Assembly: GCA_026120185.1 (NCBI GenBank)
Contig: JANUWF010001631.1
Coordinates: 248,001 to 312,000 of the forward strand
DNA: 64,000 bases
Direction: 5' to 3'
Source of the DNA: Voacanga thouarsii
Lineage: Eukaryota > Streptophyta > Magnoliopsida > Gentianales > Apocynaceae
A program made the position numbers and the translations under genes. Position 1 is the stretch's first letter, and each line of letters starts with the position of its first letter. The notes under the pieces are model-generated. The model had not been told where the DNA came from and ran no database searches. It saw only the letters and a program-made list of their open reading frames with translations. Below are positions 10,550 to 20,976 of the stretch, one piece after another.

Positions 10550-11106
10550 TTGAATTGAAGCACATTAGACATAGATGCTAACATATAGTAGCATGCCATC
10601 TCGTCAGCCATTTTCCACGCCTTCTCATCCTCACGCTCCTCATCGGTGGAACCTTCCCTAATAACAAGCTATGTTTCGTAGAAGACATACTTATACTCCT
10701 TTGATGTGAGTATTATGTCCAAGTTCCTTTTCCAATCAACATGGTTAGGACCCGTTAGCTTGTTCTCATGGAGAATAACGGCTGAGGGACTGAAAGAACC
10801 TACACTAACCATTTCTAAAAAATTTGAAAATAAAATAAAATCTCAATTTTGTGAAAAAATAAAATAATTTTGTGCACTTTATCCTCATATTAAACTGATA
10901 ATAGTTTACCCCCTTAATATTATATTTACCATGATTAATTTGGCTTTTAGAAAAACTGACATAACTTCTTAGAAAGATTAACAGTTTCCTAAGCTAGGTG
11001 TGTTAACCACCACAAATTAATTTCCCTTCTAAGTAATGATCTAGAAGATAACTCTATTGAGGGGATGGCCGTTCTTCTCATTTCCTATGGACCAACCTCG
11101 CATTAT
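10550..11106 (-). pseudogene. Antisense Ty1/Copia gag N-terminus and leader remnant
   Basis: On the minus strand an ATG at 10812 opens a frame with NKLTGPNHVDWKRNLDIILT and KEYKYVF, clearly homologous to the Copia-host gag at 14552 (DPNYVDWKRSLNIVLTIKEY). One stop follows KEYKYVFYET. Upstream (10813-11106) the sequence aligns with the Copia-host leader just before gag, including a T-rich tract and TTTTTTAG immediately before AAATG. The Copia-host 5' LTR begins at 11107, so Copia-host inserted into this older Copia copy in the opposite orientation. Confidence 0.75.
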
Positions 11107-12880
11107 TGTTGGAAAGTATATCCTCAAAGACTATATATTCTACGTAAATATGTTGCAATAAATTGTTTATTCATTCAATTTAGTTTGTTTATTATATTAT
11201 TGCACATTTAAGGTCCAAGTATGACAAGTAATGGTCTATATGTTGGGTCATTCTTTACAGTAAGGTATAGACTATGGACACTTATCATACAAGTAAAATT
11301 AAGTTATTTGTCATTTGATGGAATTGGGCATTTCAACAAGGTAAGAATATTTTGCCATGAGTTCTAATAAGGAATAGTTTACTTTGAATCAGTGAGTAGT
11401 TCACTTATATTATTGGCATAAGAGTATTTCAAATACATAGAACTCGACCTGTAGTAGTGGTCTCTTATAAAGTACTATTATTATCGAAATCAGACTATTA
11501 CTACTATAGCGTGGACGGATACCTTCATACTTGAGTATGAGTTGGTAGTCTGGCGAAGCTAGGGATACTTTGATATGTATTGGGTGAGATTTCTTTTTGA
11601 GATCAATTTCCTTGTATGTTGGATATATTACTATAGTTAGTTATGACGGACTCATGCAATAGAGTTTCTATGCTTCACTTAGTGAAGTTAAATCACCCTC
11701 TTGTGATTGTCCAGGATATTCTAATAATTCAGGGCCTTGGGAATTGGACTCTAGAATGTGTGGTTTTGGGTAGCTTCCTATGATAAGCAAGTACATTAGA
11801 GTGAGTCAAGGATTATCGGACTAGAGATCTAAAGATGGTGGATGTCTTTGAGATAGATGTTAGTATATTTATATTGTCTTATTGATAGGTGTTACATAGA
11901 GGGGTTAATTCGTTATTTCACCTGTTGGTCGAAGACATTGCTTCTATATTATTGTTGGGATCAATATTTTCATATGGTGATAAATAAGAACTTTTAAAAT
12001 GATAAAATGCAGCTATTTGGTCATTTTAGTAGCCATATATAATATGTCTCTTGGTCTTGAAGTAGATCAAGTTACCTTGGTATTATTTAGACAAAATCTG
12101 GGCTTAATGGATAATTATATGGAAGAGAATAAAATTTATTCTAATATTCTAATTAGAATTAATTAATTAGACTTAGGTTTTTATAAGGCCCAAAAAAGAT
12201 AATTAATTAATTAAGAGAATTGGGCTGGAATAAATTAATTAATTAGGCTGACATATGTTGACATATATTAAGAGTCTAATTAGAATAATCAATTAGTCTT
12301 GGGTATTTAAAGAAACCCAGAAAAAGATAATTAACTAATTCAGAGGATGGGGTTAGTCCTGGACTGATTTATGAGCACAACACCAAGCCCATTAGGGCTT
12401 GATGATTTTGGCCATTAGGGCATGAGGAAGCCCTAAAGTTGTCCGAAATTAAGAGGTAAAGAGTGGAAGAAAAAATAACATTGGTTGTTGTCTGTTCTTC
12501 TCTCTTAAGAGTGTCGTCTCTCATTTTCTCTCTTGTGAATGTTTTTCTCTTTTCCTCCTCTCTAGAAGAAGAGTATCTTGATTTCCAAAGCAAGGAGCTT
12601 TCACCAAGCTAACTAAGAGCAAAGTAGAGTCATACTCTAGAAGATGAAGAGAGGAAGTTTGGAGATACATAATGCGTAGGAGTAGAAGATTGGCAGGAAT
12701 ACCGGTCGAACTGTAGGCACCTCTTTCTCGCTTTCTAACGTAAGTTCCAGTGCAACCCGGCCTCTTGTTGGTTAATCCATGACCAATAAGGAAAAGTAAG
12801 TATTCTCTCCTACATGTGGCTAGGAGAATTGAAAAATTTTCCGCTGTGTTTTCTTTGGTGTTTTTCGTTTTGATCATTCA
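11107..12880 (+). repeat. Copia-host 5' LTR
   Basis: The LTR is 1774 bp, starts TGTTGGAAAGTA and ends CATTCA, immediately before the primer site. Its first part matches the 3' LTR at 63836-64000. Motifs such as the TACAGTAAGGTATAGAC region and GAGTTGGTAGTCTGGCGAAGC are shared with the Copia solo LTR at 57535-59568. A GTAAGTATT splice-donor match lies at 12796. Confidence 0.92.
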
Positions 12881-12882
12881 AG

Positions 12883-12894
12883 TTGTATCAGAGC
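12883..12894 (+). other. Copia-host primer binding site
   Basis: TTGTATCAGAGC differs by one base from the initiator tRNA-Met site TGGTATCAGAGC and lies two bases after the LTR end. Confidence 0.88.
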
Positions 12895-13261
12895 TAGGAT
12901 TTAATCTAGCAGCATGTACTAGGGTTAAAAATAGAAAAAGGTGGTTCCTTTACTATGAAAAATGAATCTTTTGTGATTTGATGTGATCCCTCATGCATTG
13001 GTTTCTAGAGTTCATGTATGCCTCGCAGTTAGAGGTAAAGGATCATGTATTTTAATAGTTTTCCTGTTGTTGTTGTTTTTTTTTTTTTTTTTTGAGTAGA
13101 TACGATGTACTCCTCGTAGCTAGAGGCATAGGTACTTGTAAAGACATGTTTTTATGCCTGGTTTTGCATTTTTTTTAGCCCGTAAATTTTAGGGACTGAA
13201 GAACATGATTGCTAGAATTGTTGAGGGGAGAAAAATGGCTGAAAAGTAGAATTTTTCTAGA

Positions 13262-13412
13262 AATCGGCGAACTCCAAAACGGACCCGGCTCCAGGTGGCC
13301 CGATCGGACCAGGAGCTAGGTCCACTTTGCCTAGCCAGAGGTTTTTGAGAAAAAGAATAGACCCAGTGCCAGGAGGGCCCAATAGACCAGGTGCCAGGTC
13401 CATTCTGCCTAG
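13262..13412 (+). repeat. GC-rich palindrome-pair modules in Copia leader (two)
   Basis: Two modules, at about 13278-13326 and 13368-13412, each consist of two near-palindromes of CCNGGNNCCAGGT type around a 6-8 base spacer and are followed by GTCCA(C/T)T(T/C)TGCCTAG. They stand out from the AT-rich leader. The same design, including GGTCCATTCTGCCT and a following GAAATTCTGTAC, is found in Athila-A and Athila-B LTRs. The rest of the leader (12895-14551) is non-coding. Confidence 0.6.
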
Positions 13413-13825
13413 AGGTGGATGCATGCATTTTTGTCCAAGAAAAGAGAGAATACTGCTGAAATTCTGTACCCCAATTTTTCCTTAATGTAATAATGCTTTG
13501 AAACCATTATATGAGGTTAATTTTCTACAATAGTTTTATTTATCTATGGATGAATAATTTTCATGAAAATGAGTAGTAAAGAATGGAACCAACTTAGGAT
13601 TAAATAAGATCATTAATTTTTAATTCATGATGTTTAATCCATTGTTTGGTCATTTAGGAATAAATGAATAGTTTGAGCATGAAAAGGTTTACTTTTGTTA
13701 TCATTCTTATTTTATTTTTTTGATCAAATGCACAAGTTCTTGTGAGACAAAAGTCTCACTAGATAAAACGGTTTTTGATAAAACATTTTAATCTAAGTAA
13801 CTTAAAAAAATAAAAGAGTTCATGG

Positions 13826-14020
13826 TTTATTCTTTTAGAGGGTTTAATCCTTGACAGAGAGAATAATGTTGAACTTATGTTTATTTAATAAAGTTTTACT
13901 TGGTCATTAACGTAGAATAGTAAAAGAAATTCACACTTTATTCTCTCAAAGGATTTAATCCTTGACAAAGAGAATAATGTTGAATTTTAGTTTTTTACTA
14001 AAGTTAATGAACCCATAAGA
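13826..14020 (+). repeat. Diverged tandem duplication in Copia leader (period about 111 bp)
   Basis: Two copies share TTTAATCCTTGACA, then GAGAATAATGTTGAA and a later ACTAAAGTT or AATAAAGTT end. The copies start near 13830 and 13940. There is no coding content. Confidence 0.6.
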
Positions 14021-14551
14021 TTATATAAAATGTTTATCGGCCTAGAATTCTATTTTCAATAAAAGATTAAGTGGGAAAAGGGTTCCGACGACCCATGGCT
14101 TCCATCACAACTCTCTTTAGAGATAGTGGATTTTCTCATATCATTCTTAGAATGACCCTTTATAGGATGGATTTCTACAAGTATCTAAAACTAATGGAAG
14201 AGTGAAATTAAAAGCCTAGGGTATTTGCTAGGATCGACCAACCTACGTTAGAGGTTTTTAGCACTAGATTGTCCATAGGTGGTGTGAATCAGTGGCCACT
14301 CTACTGTTGAAACTTTTTTTAGACCATTACCTATTTACGAAGTTTTGATTCGTGATGATCATACACTTAACTTAGAATGTTGTTAATCTTCTTACGAAGC
14401 TCTGTGAGTTTTTCTAAGAGACAAACTATTTATATTATTTATAATGGTTTTAAGAGTTATCTATTATCAAAGAAATAAAATAAAGAAATGTGCATTTTTA
14501 TTTCTGACAAACTAATTGAATATATTTTTTTTTTTTTGCAATATTTTAGAA

Positions 14552-15375
14552 ATGTCTAGTTTCAGTCCATTGTTAATCATTCTCAAGGAGAATAAGTTGA
14601 TAGACCCAAATTATGTAGACTGGAAGAGGAGCCTGAACATAGTACTTACTATCAAGGAGTACAAGTATGTTCTTATGGATTCCTGTCTTGAGATTGGGGA
14701 AGAATCCACTGATCGGAAGTGAGAGGCCGAGAAGGCATAAAGAAAGCTGATGAGATGGCTAAATGCTATATGTTGTCTTCCATGTCTTGTGTGCTCCAAT
14801 CTAACATAAGCATATGGCTACTGCGTACGACATAGATTTTTCATTGCATACCATGTTTGTTGACAATAGCTAGCCCGCAAGGCAAGAAGCTTTTAAGGCA
14901 ATCGTGAACAATAGGATGGTTTAGGGGGTATTGGTTCAAGAGCAGTTGATTAAGATGATTGCCTACTTCAAGGAGGCCGAGGTCCTATGTGCAACAATAG
15001 ATCTTGAGAGCCAAATTGACATTGTTCTTGAAACTCTGTTTGATTCATATTCTTAGTTCAAGTTGAACTACAACATGAACAAGTTGGATATGACATGGAG
15101 CTTATGAAAAAGCTCCAGGCGGCAGAGAAGATCATGAAGCCAGTGTCAAAGGTTTTGGTCTCCTGTTCTGCTTTTTCTTCTAAAATTAAGGCAAAGTTTC
15201 AGAAATTCATGGAGAGAAAGGTCCAGAACAAAACAGGGCCCAAACTTAATGCTTCTGGTTAGGCTAAGTCCAATGGGAAACCCAAAGGCAAATGCTTAAA
15301 GTGTGGCAAGAAGGAGTATTGGTAGAAAGTTTGTCCGGAAATGTTAGCCAAGACTACTTCGGGTATTGCTCAATG
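14552..15375 (+). pseudogene. Copia-host gag (interrupted by Gypsy-2)
   Basis: The frame opens MSSFSPLLIILKENKLID at 14552 and runs 57 codons to a stop at 14720. It continues in shifted frames (EAEKAQRKADEMAKCYMLSS, then ATIDLESQIDIVLETLFDSY) as in Copia gag of the UBN2 type. A zinc knuckle is recognisable near 15292 (CLKCGKKEYW, then VCPE) but the usual GHW is EYW, so the His ligand is lost. Gypsy-2 is inserted at 15376, just before the protease. Confidence 0.82.
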
Positions 15376-15619
15376 TGTGAAACCCCACCTAAAGCTAACC
15401 CTAGAGTAAGGGGGTCGGGATGCATAGCGTATTATTTTGCATGAATATATATGTTTTAAATGATTCTATGTGCTTTAGAGTTGTGGATTATAAGTTAAAA
15501 TGCTTAGTTATGTTTATCGAGTAGGAAGGGTAAAATGGTAATTTTTCTTGAGGTCAAAATAGGAAGAAAGCTTGAGGATTAAAAAGGAAGAAAATATAGG
15601 TGAGAAAATAACAAGAAGA

Positions 15620-15690
15620 GTTATTGTGGTTTAGTGGTTAGAGCTTGGTGAATTAATTTCTAAGGTCATGAGTTCAAATCCCATCATTTA
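15620..15690 (+). other. tRNA-like A-box and B-box motif in Gypsy-2 5' LTR
   Basis: TGGTTTAGTGG (A-box-like, 15627-15637) and GAGTTCAAATCC (B-box-like, 15670-15681) have tRNA-like spacing. The B-box ends 305 bp after the LTR start, a distance shared with the other LTR (23846-23857) and, within 6 bp, with the Gypsy-1 family. No full cloverleaf is formed. It may be a SINE or tRNA fossil or an internal pol III promoter. Confidence 0.55.
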
Positions 15691-17194
15691 AGCTTTTGTC
15701 ATGATTATCTTAACTAAGTTTGAATTTTTGTTTTCTTGCATTTCATGGAAATAGGAATGTTGTCTTAGGGGAGACATGAAGAGAATGTCCTAATCTTATC
15801 CTCATGTCCTAAAAAGAATTCTAGAGGAATTCTTGTCCTTTTTATTACCACTAGCTTGTCCTAACATCTTTATAATTCAAAACCATTAAATCCTTTCTTT
15901 TAAATTCCAAAAAAATTCTGTGATAACTCCTCCACCTTGAATTTTGAAAATTAGCTTTGGAGGTTGGGAGGTTGGCCGAAAGTAGGAGGAGAAATAGGAA
16001 GGGTTTCCAAGAGAAAATCAATCACCATGATAGCACATTCAAACTCACCTTCATGTTGTTCATCTTCTAGTAAAAGAAAATCTGGAAATTTTCCAGAATA
16101 TTTGCAGACCGTTTCTTTGAAAATTCAACCAGTAAACCCACTCATTTTTTGCCAGAAAAATGGTCATTTTATGTGGCTTGAAGGCTGAAAAATCTGTGCA
16201 ATTTTCGGACTGCACAAACTGCACAAAACCAGGAAAAAATTCTGGTCATTTTTGCAGCTTTCAACCAAGTAAATGAAGCTGTTTTGATTCATCTTCAAGC
16301 CAGCAAAACTCCTCAATATTTCTCCAGCATTAAGGTTGGAAAACCACCATAGAAAGACCTTCAAACTCCCTCAGGAGTCAGCTGCAAATCGGGTTGAAGG
16401 TGTGCAGAAATTCTACACAGCCTTCGAAACTCCTGAAGCATGAAACCAGAATTTTCCAGCTTTGCTCCCTTCTAGCCTAGGCCGAAAATCACCTTCAACC
16501 TCTGTAAAATTGAACCTTGCTCAGATGTAGACTGAACACCATTAACCCCACACTTACCTTGAGCATATGGACTCCATAGCCACACCACAAAACACTCCTA
16601 AGATCACTCAATTCAAACTCTTTTTGAACATCAAATAATTTCAGTATTTTACTCCATTAAAATCACTCTTGTATTAGGCAAATAAACCATAGTTTCCTCT
16701 GCCATTTAAGTCTGAATTTCAGCCAACCTTGGAGCAACATTAACCTTCAATCAATTCTGCAAAACCACCATGTTCAGTCGGCACAATTGAAGACCATAGA
16801 AACCTCTCTTGATCAAACACCATAGCTAACCTCTTACCTTAAACATCTCCATCATTTCCTCCATTTAAATTTCAAAAAAAATCTAATCATTCTCTCTCCT
16901 TCTTGCTAAAAACCGAAACCCTCATTCACTCCATACTATTCGGCCAGCCCTCCACCAAAATTCGTGCAGCACTTCTTCCCAATTCTCTCAATTTTCACCT
17001 AGAACACCAAGAACACACACTAACCTTCTTCAAGCCTAACCCTACTCTGAACACCTCCAATCACTCTCAAATACTCCGAATCACTTCCATTTAATCTCTA
17101 AACTTCATTTCTGGTATTTTTAACACAAAACCCTGCAAACAAGAATTTTCGAACGGATCAAAATTAGCTTTTCTTTGAAGGTATCAAGAACATC

Positions 17195-17206
17195 AAAAAG
17201 GTAAGT
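17195..17206 (+). other. Candidate 5' splice site in Gypsy-2 LTR
   Basis: AAAAAG is followed by GTAAGT at 17201. The 3' LTR keeps it (25378). With the acceptor before ORF0 (AG at 19755-19756) it would define a 2556-nt leader intron containing the rest of the LTR and the primer site. Confidence 0.5.
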
Positions 17207-17257
17207 CAAGAACAACCTTCTTGATCATCTTCTTCCATTCGATTGTATTGTTCTAAT

Positions 17258-17258
<1 letters not shown>

Positions 17259-17295
<37 letters not shown>

Positions 17296-17311
17296 CTCTC
17301 TCTCTCTCTCT
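17259..17311 (+). repeat. CT microsatellite (interrupted) in Gypsy-2 5' LTR
   Basis: About 53 bp of CT repeat is broken once by a G at 17290. The 3' LTR copy (25436-25487) has no interruption. The tract lies some 60 bp after the candidate splice donor. Confidence 0.95.
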
Positions 17312-19659
17312 TCCAACCGAAATGGTTGATCAACCATCAACTATGGCCGTTTTCCCGTTGGATCATTCAAGGCTCTCAATCGCGTGGACCTTCTTAATTC
17401 TTCATCCAAGTGTTCATCAAATCAAGTATTTTCCTTTAATCCTTCTTTTAATTCAGTATTCATGTCTCTTAGATATTGATAGGAAGAGTGAAATATGGAT
17501 AAGGGATTGAGTATATGCATGTGGATTAAGGGGACGGAGTTAGGACATGATGATTGTTGTATATGACTTGGATGTATATGTTTTCCTTCTGAATTAATGT
17601 ATGTTCTTCGTGCTTAATGAAATTTTATGGATGTTTGAAGCAATGTTAGAGACCATGACACCAAAGGTGATTAGGTTTTTATGTTCTTATTTTTCCATGG
17701 AAACCATGATTGATGATTATGCTTAGTAGGATTTTGGCCATGTGATGGTATGAGATAATTCAAGTGTATGTTCATGAATGGATTAATATATTATTTGATG
17801 ATGGAGAAGGTGTTCATGAATCCTTTCTAGCAATAGGAAAATCATGGTGAAAAAGTATTTTCTTGTTAAGGCTAGATTATTTTTATTAACAAATTTTATT
17901 ACCTTGAATAGAATGCAGATATATTTTCCCTATAAAATTCGAAACTCTAGGGAGATTTGGAGTGGTTTATTAATTAAAATATTCATATTTTCTTTATCAA
18001 ATAAATGAGATCTTTTATTAAAAATAATATATATATATAGTAATAAATCCTTACATTAAATAAAATATTATTAGAATCTATTTGTTATTTATTAATTAAA
18101 ATTTAAAATGATTCATTCATTATTAATTCTATTTATTACTAATTATTTATTATCTATTTAAAAATTATTTAAATGTTATTTGTAATTAAATATTTATTTA
18201 TAATAAAGCTATTTTTAAATCACCATTTATTAGTACTATTTAGGACTTAATATTCAAACCTTAGTTTATTTATTAAAAATAATACTCGGGAATTATTAAT
18301 TGGGTCTATAATTTATTAGCAATTATTTTAGAACCCCAAGTTCTTTTAACTTATCAACTAAAACTTATTTTATAAAATTCTTTACCACCTAGCCTTAAAG
18401 CTTAGGACATTAGGGTCATGGCTAGTCATGATTGTAACTAGTTGAGCTAAGAAATTATTTATGTAAGGCAGGTATAGCCCGAATGCAACCTTTTGTCTTG
18501 TGTTTACCCCAGGCGGGGTTAGGTTAGCCTTGGAAGACTTTTGAATTTGAGCAAGCAAAGGATCAGGTAAGCTCCTGCATAAAACTTGTTTGTTGTAAAA
18601 GGTTACCATGGCAAGCTAAACACGAAGTATGTGAATACTGATTTGGTAAAAGTAATTAAGGATTGTTTCTTTTCCTGATTCGGTCAAACTAATTATTTGA
18701 AAATTTTCAAAGCAGTTTTACTCAAACACTGAACTATTTCTAAAACTGATTTTTGCATGGACTTTAGAAACCCTTAAATGCCATTTTCAAGTAAAGCTAT
18801 GTTTTACCAATTTTCTCCCAAGTGGGACAATTATCGTTGAGTACTCAACAAGGGTAGGCTAGTAACACTACTTTTGAAGAGCAAGAGTGAGTCTTCTGGC
18901 AGGAGGCCACCTCCAGAATATAAAACTCAACTTAGAGAAATGTCAGTACTACATAGTCATGCCGGTCCGAGCTAGCAATTTTATTTCAGTCAAGTGACTG
19001 TGTTTTGCCGGAATGGACACCCGGTTGTTGTTCGAGTATAGAGAAGGAGGAGTATCTTGCCCAGTAGACCGATCACTTACCTTTTGTCAGTCTGCACAAA
19101 GTGTCGGCATTCTGACCGGCAGTGTGCACAAAGTGTGGCATACTGACCATCTGGTTATGGGGCCCAGTGTGTGGTAACCCATAATCATTTCTTTTGAGTG
19201 GTTGATCTTATAAATTATGTATGGCTGGAAAAGCCAAAAACACCACTCTTTTTTTTTTACTAATGTTTAATGCTTGCCAATATTTCTCTTATAAATTTTT
19301 CACATTTTGCATCCATGAACTATTTTCACTGAACACTCAAAGCACACACGGACTTACTGAGATTTTTATCTCACCACCTTTTATGCCATGTTTTCAGGTC
19401 AATCCTGCTGTGGAGATGAATAGGTAGATTTGTTGCCTATGCTTTGAAGACTTTATGTTATTTTTCTTATGTGTTGTTTTGAAAGATGGTAGCGAACAAT
19501 TTATTTTGGATTTGTTCATGTATTTTTGGGTTGTAACAAGTTCAATTTCAAGGTATTACTTTTATTTTCTTTTGTGTGACCTAGTTATAAAGACCCCTTG
19601 TCCTTTGGACAGGGCAACATCCCTCGCCCTGTCGGGCCTAGGTAGTTGGGTGTTACAAG

Positions 19660-19671
19660 TGGTATCAGAGA
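19660..19671 (+). other. Gypsy-2 primer binding site
   Basis: TGGTATCAGAGA lies two bases after the LTR end and is 11/12 identical to the initiator tRNA-Met site. Confidence 0.9.
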
Positions 19672-19734
19672 CTAGGTTTAGGCATTCAGTTGATTTTCTG
19701 GATTTTTATTCCTTACGCATTTTGATCTAGTTCT

Positions 19735-19757
19735 AATCTTTGTTTTTTTTTTATAGG
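19735..19757 (+). other. Candidate 3' splice site before Gypsy-2 ORF0
   Basis: TTCTAAT (branch-point-like) is followed by a run of ten T residues, TTATAG and then GATG, so the exon would begin one base before the ORF0 start codon. The arrangement matches Gypsy-1. Confidence 0.5.
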
Positions 19758-20624
19758 ATGGTCAAGAGAGTTGCATCGGCTGTCGGAGACTGGCCCGCTG
19801 GTTGCGGGGATCCACCTGACCCATCACCTGTAGCGGATCCACCCTCGTCTGATTCAGAGGCCGAGCCTGAGGGAGGTTGGTTTTTGAGTGAAGACGTGAT
19901 GGAGCATGAGCCATCTATGCTAGATGACTCGGTTGATGGGGTAGAGATGGAGATTGATGGGGGCGTAGGTGAGTACGATGGGGATGATGAGGGTGAGATT
20001 GATGAGCTTGTTAGTGAGAGCGAGGAAAATGAGGAGATGGCTAAGCTGAGTGAAGGGGAGGCAGTTGAGTTTGGGGATGAGAGTGACGATGAAAGTGAGG
20101 AAGAGATAGATGGGATAGAGGAGGAGGATGAGGATGCGATTGAGGCTTCTCGGACCCCAAAGATAGGTCAGTTTGATAGGACTTTTACTTGCTATGACCT
20201 TAAGGGGTCCAGTGATGAGGGTTATAGGTTGAGGGACGGAGATACCCCGACAGTAGGGGAACTTAGGCAGGCCGCTATAGGAATGGAAGATAAGGGGAAA
20301 AGGAAGCTACAAGAGAGACCTAAGAGAAGCGGACTTCGATATGGGCTGGGTGTAGATGCTAAGTTAAGGAGAGAGGGATTGTTTAACTTGGTCGACTCGG
20401 AGGACGAGAGGCCTGCACCTAAGGGTGCGATTAGATTAGCTTTGGATGAGTTTTATGAGGCAACTATGAGAGCTAAGAAGGGCAATGAGGATGACTTAGG
20501 TCAGCCAAGTGAGAGTGTGGGTTTTGCGAGGGGTTATGTAGGGAAGCCCGATAGCTCCATGCGGTGGCTCGTAAAACTAGCCTCTGACGATCCAGATGCC
20601 TCTACTGACCCTAGCGGTGAGTAG
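19758..20624 (+). CDS. Gypsy-2 ORF0: intact acidic 5' ORF (288 aa)
   Basis: This is an uninterrupted ORF of 288 codons. The start is MVKRVASAVGDWPAGCGDPP, the same as in Gypsy-1 ORF0, and was preferred to the ATG 18 nt upstream because it is shared and lies behind the splice acceptor. Residues about 28-130 are strongly acidic low complexity. A basic patch follows (GMEDKGKRKLQERPKR), then a conserved block RPAPKGAIRLALDEFYEATM and the segment VGFARGYVGKPDSSMRWLV, ending in DPSGE. No known domain, signal peptide or membrane segment is seen. It is the only intact long reading frame in an element whose gag and pol are full of stops. The role is unknown: possibly an accessory factor or a particle or chromatin-binding protein. 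Confidence 0.72.
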   Translation: MVKRVASAVGDWPAGCGDPPDPSPVADPPSSDSEAEPEGGWFLSEDVMEHEPSMLDDSVDGVEMEIDGGVGEYDGDDEGEIDELVSESEENEEMAKLSEGEAVEFGDESDDESEEEIDGIEEEDEDAIEASRTPKIGQFDRTFTCYDLKGSSDEGYRLRDGDTPTVGELRQAAIGMEDKGKRKLQERPKRSGLRYGLGVDAKLRREGLFNLVDSEDERPAPKGAIRLALDEFYEATMRAKKGNEDDLGQPSESVGFARGYVGKPDSSMRWLVKLASDDPDASTDPSGE

Positions 20625-20976
20625 AGTGTAGAAGATTAGTAGTACTTGCTCATTCTCTCTCTTTTGGGATTTGCATTCTTTTGTTTATTTATTCTTTTCA
20701 AAGAAGCATGTTGCTGGTAGGGTTCGATTGTTTTGCTGAATGAAAGGGTATCGCGTGTGATAACCCTTCTTTATGAAAGTATTATTTTTTTTTATGAGAA
20801 ATATGATTTTATTTATTGCTTGGTTTTCCCCTAAATAATATCATCAAATTTTCTTTCCAAAAAAAAAAAAAAAAATTTGCATCTGATTTTCCTTTACGTA
20901 AACCTGAACGTGAATGCATGCTCAAAATGTTTTAAACTTGAATGCATACACTTATTTATTTGGGCATGGTTGAGAA

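Larger units (their letters stand above)
12796..14549 (+). other. Candidate leader intron of Copia-host
   Basis: The donor is AAAA followed by GTAAGTATT at 12796. The acceptor is a T-rich tract and ATTTTAG at 14543-14549, three bases before the gag ATG at 14552. The antisense Copia remnant keeps the same acceptor context (TTTTTTAG, then AAATG). Splicing would remove about 1.75 kb including the primer site. This is a consensus match only. Confidence 0.4.
15376..19657 (+). repeat. Gypsy-2 5' LTR
   Basis: The LTR starts TGTGAAACCCC and ends GGGTGTTACA. It contains a tRNA-like motif (15620-15690), a CT microsatellite (17259-17311), a splice-donor consensus (17201), an AT-rich block (about 17880-18360), the TGAGTACTCA palindrome (18838-18847) and a hairpin (18893-18919). 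The apparent ORFs inside, such as the Leu-Ser repeat across the CT tract, are not genes. Confidence 0.94.

Noticed and set aside
13189..13428. 79-codon minus-strand ORF in the Copia leader
   Set aside because: It arises from the GC-rich palindrome modules, which avoid stops on both strands; no protein similarity was recognised.
15620..15690. A functional tRNA gene
   Set aside because: A-box and B-box are present but no acceptor stem or full cloverleaf forms, and the same sequence is repeated in both LTRs.
17256..17510. ORF with a Leu-Ser repeat in the Gypsy-2 LTR (and its twin at 25420-25686)
   Set aside because: It is the translation of a CT microsatellite inside a non-coding LTR.
20861..20876. 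Poly(A) tail of a processed gene copy
   Set aside because: It lies between ORF0 and gag of Gypsy-2 with homologous element sequence on both sides, and no retroposed exon precedes it.
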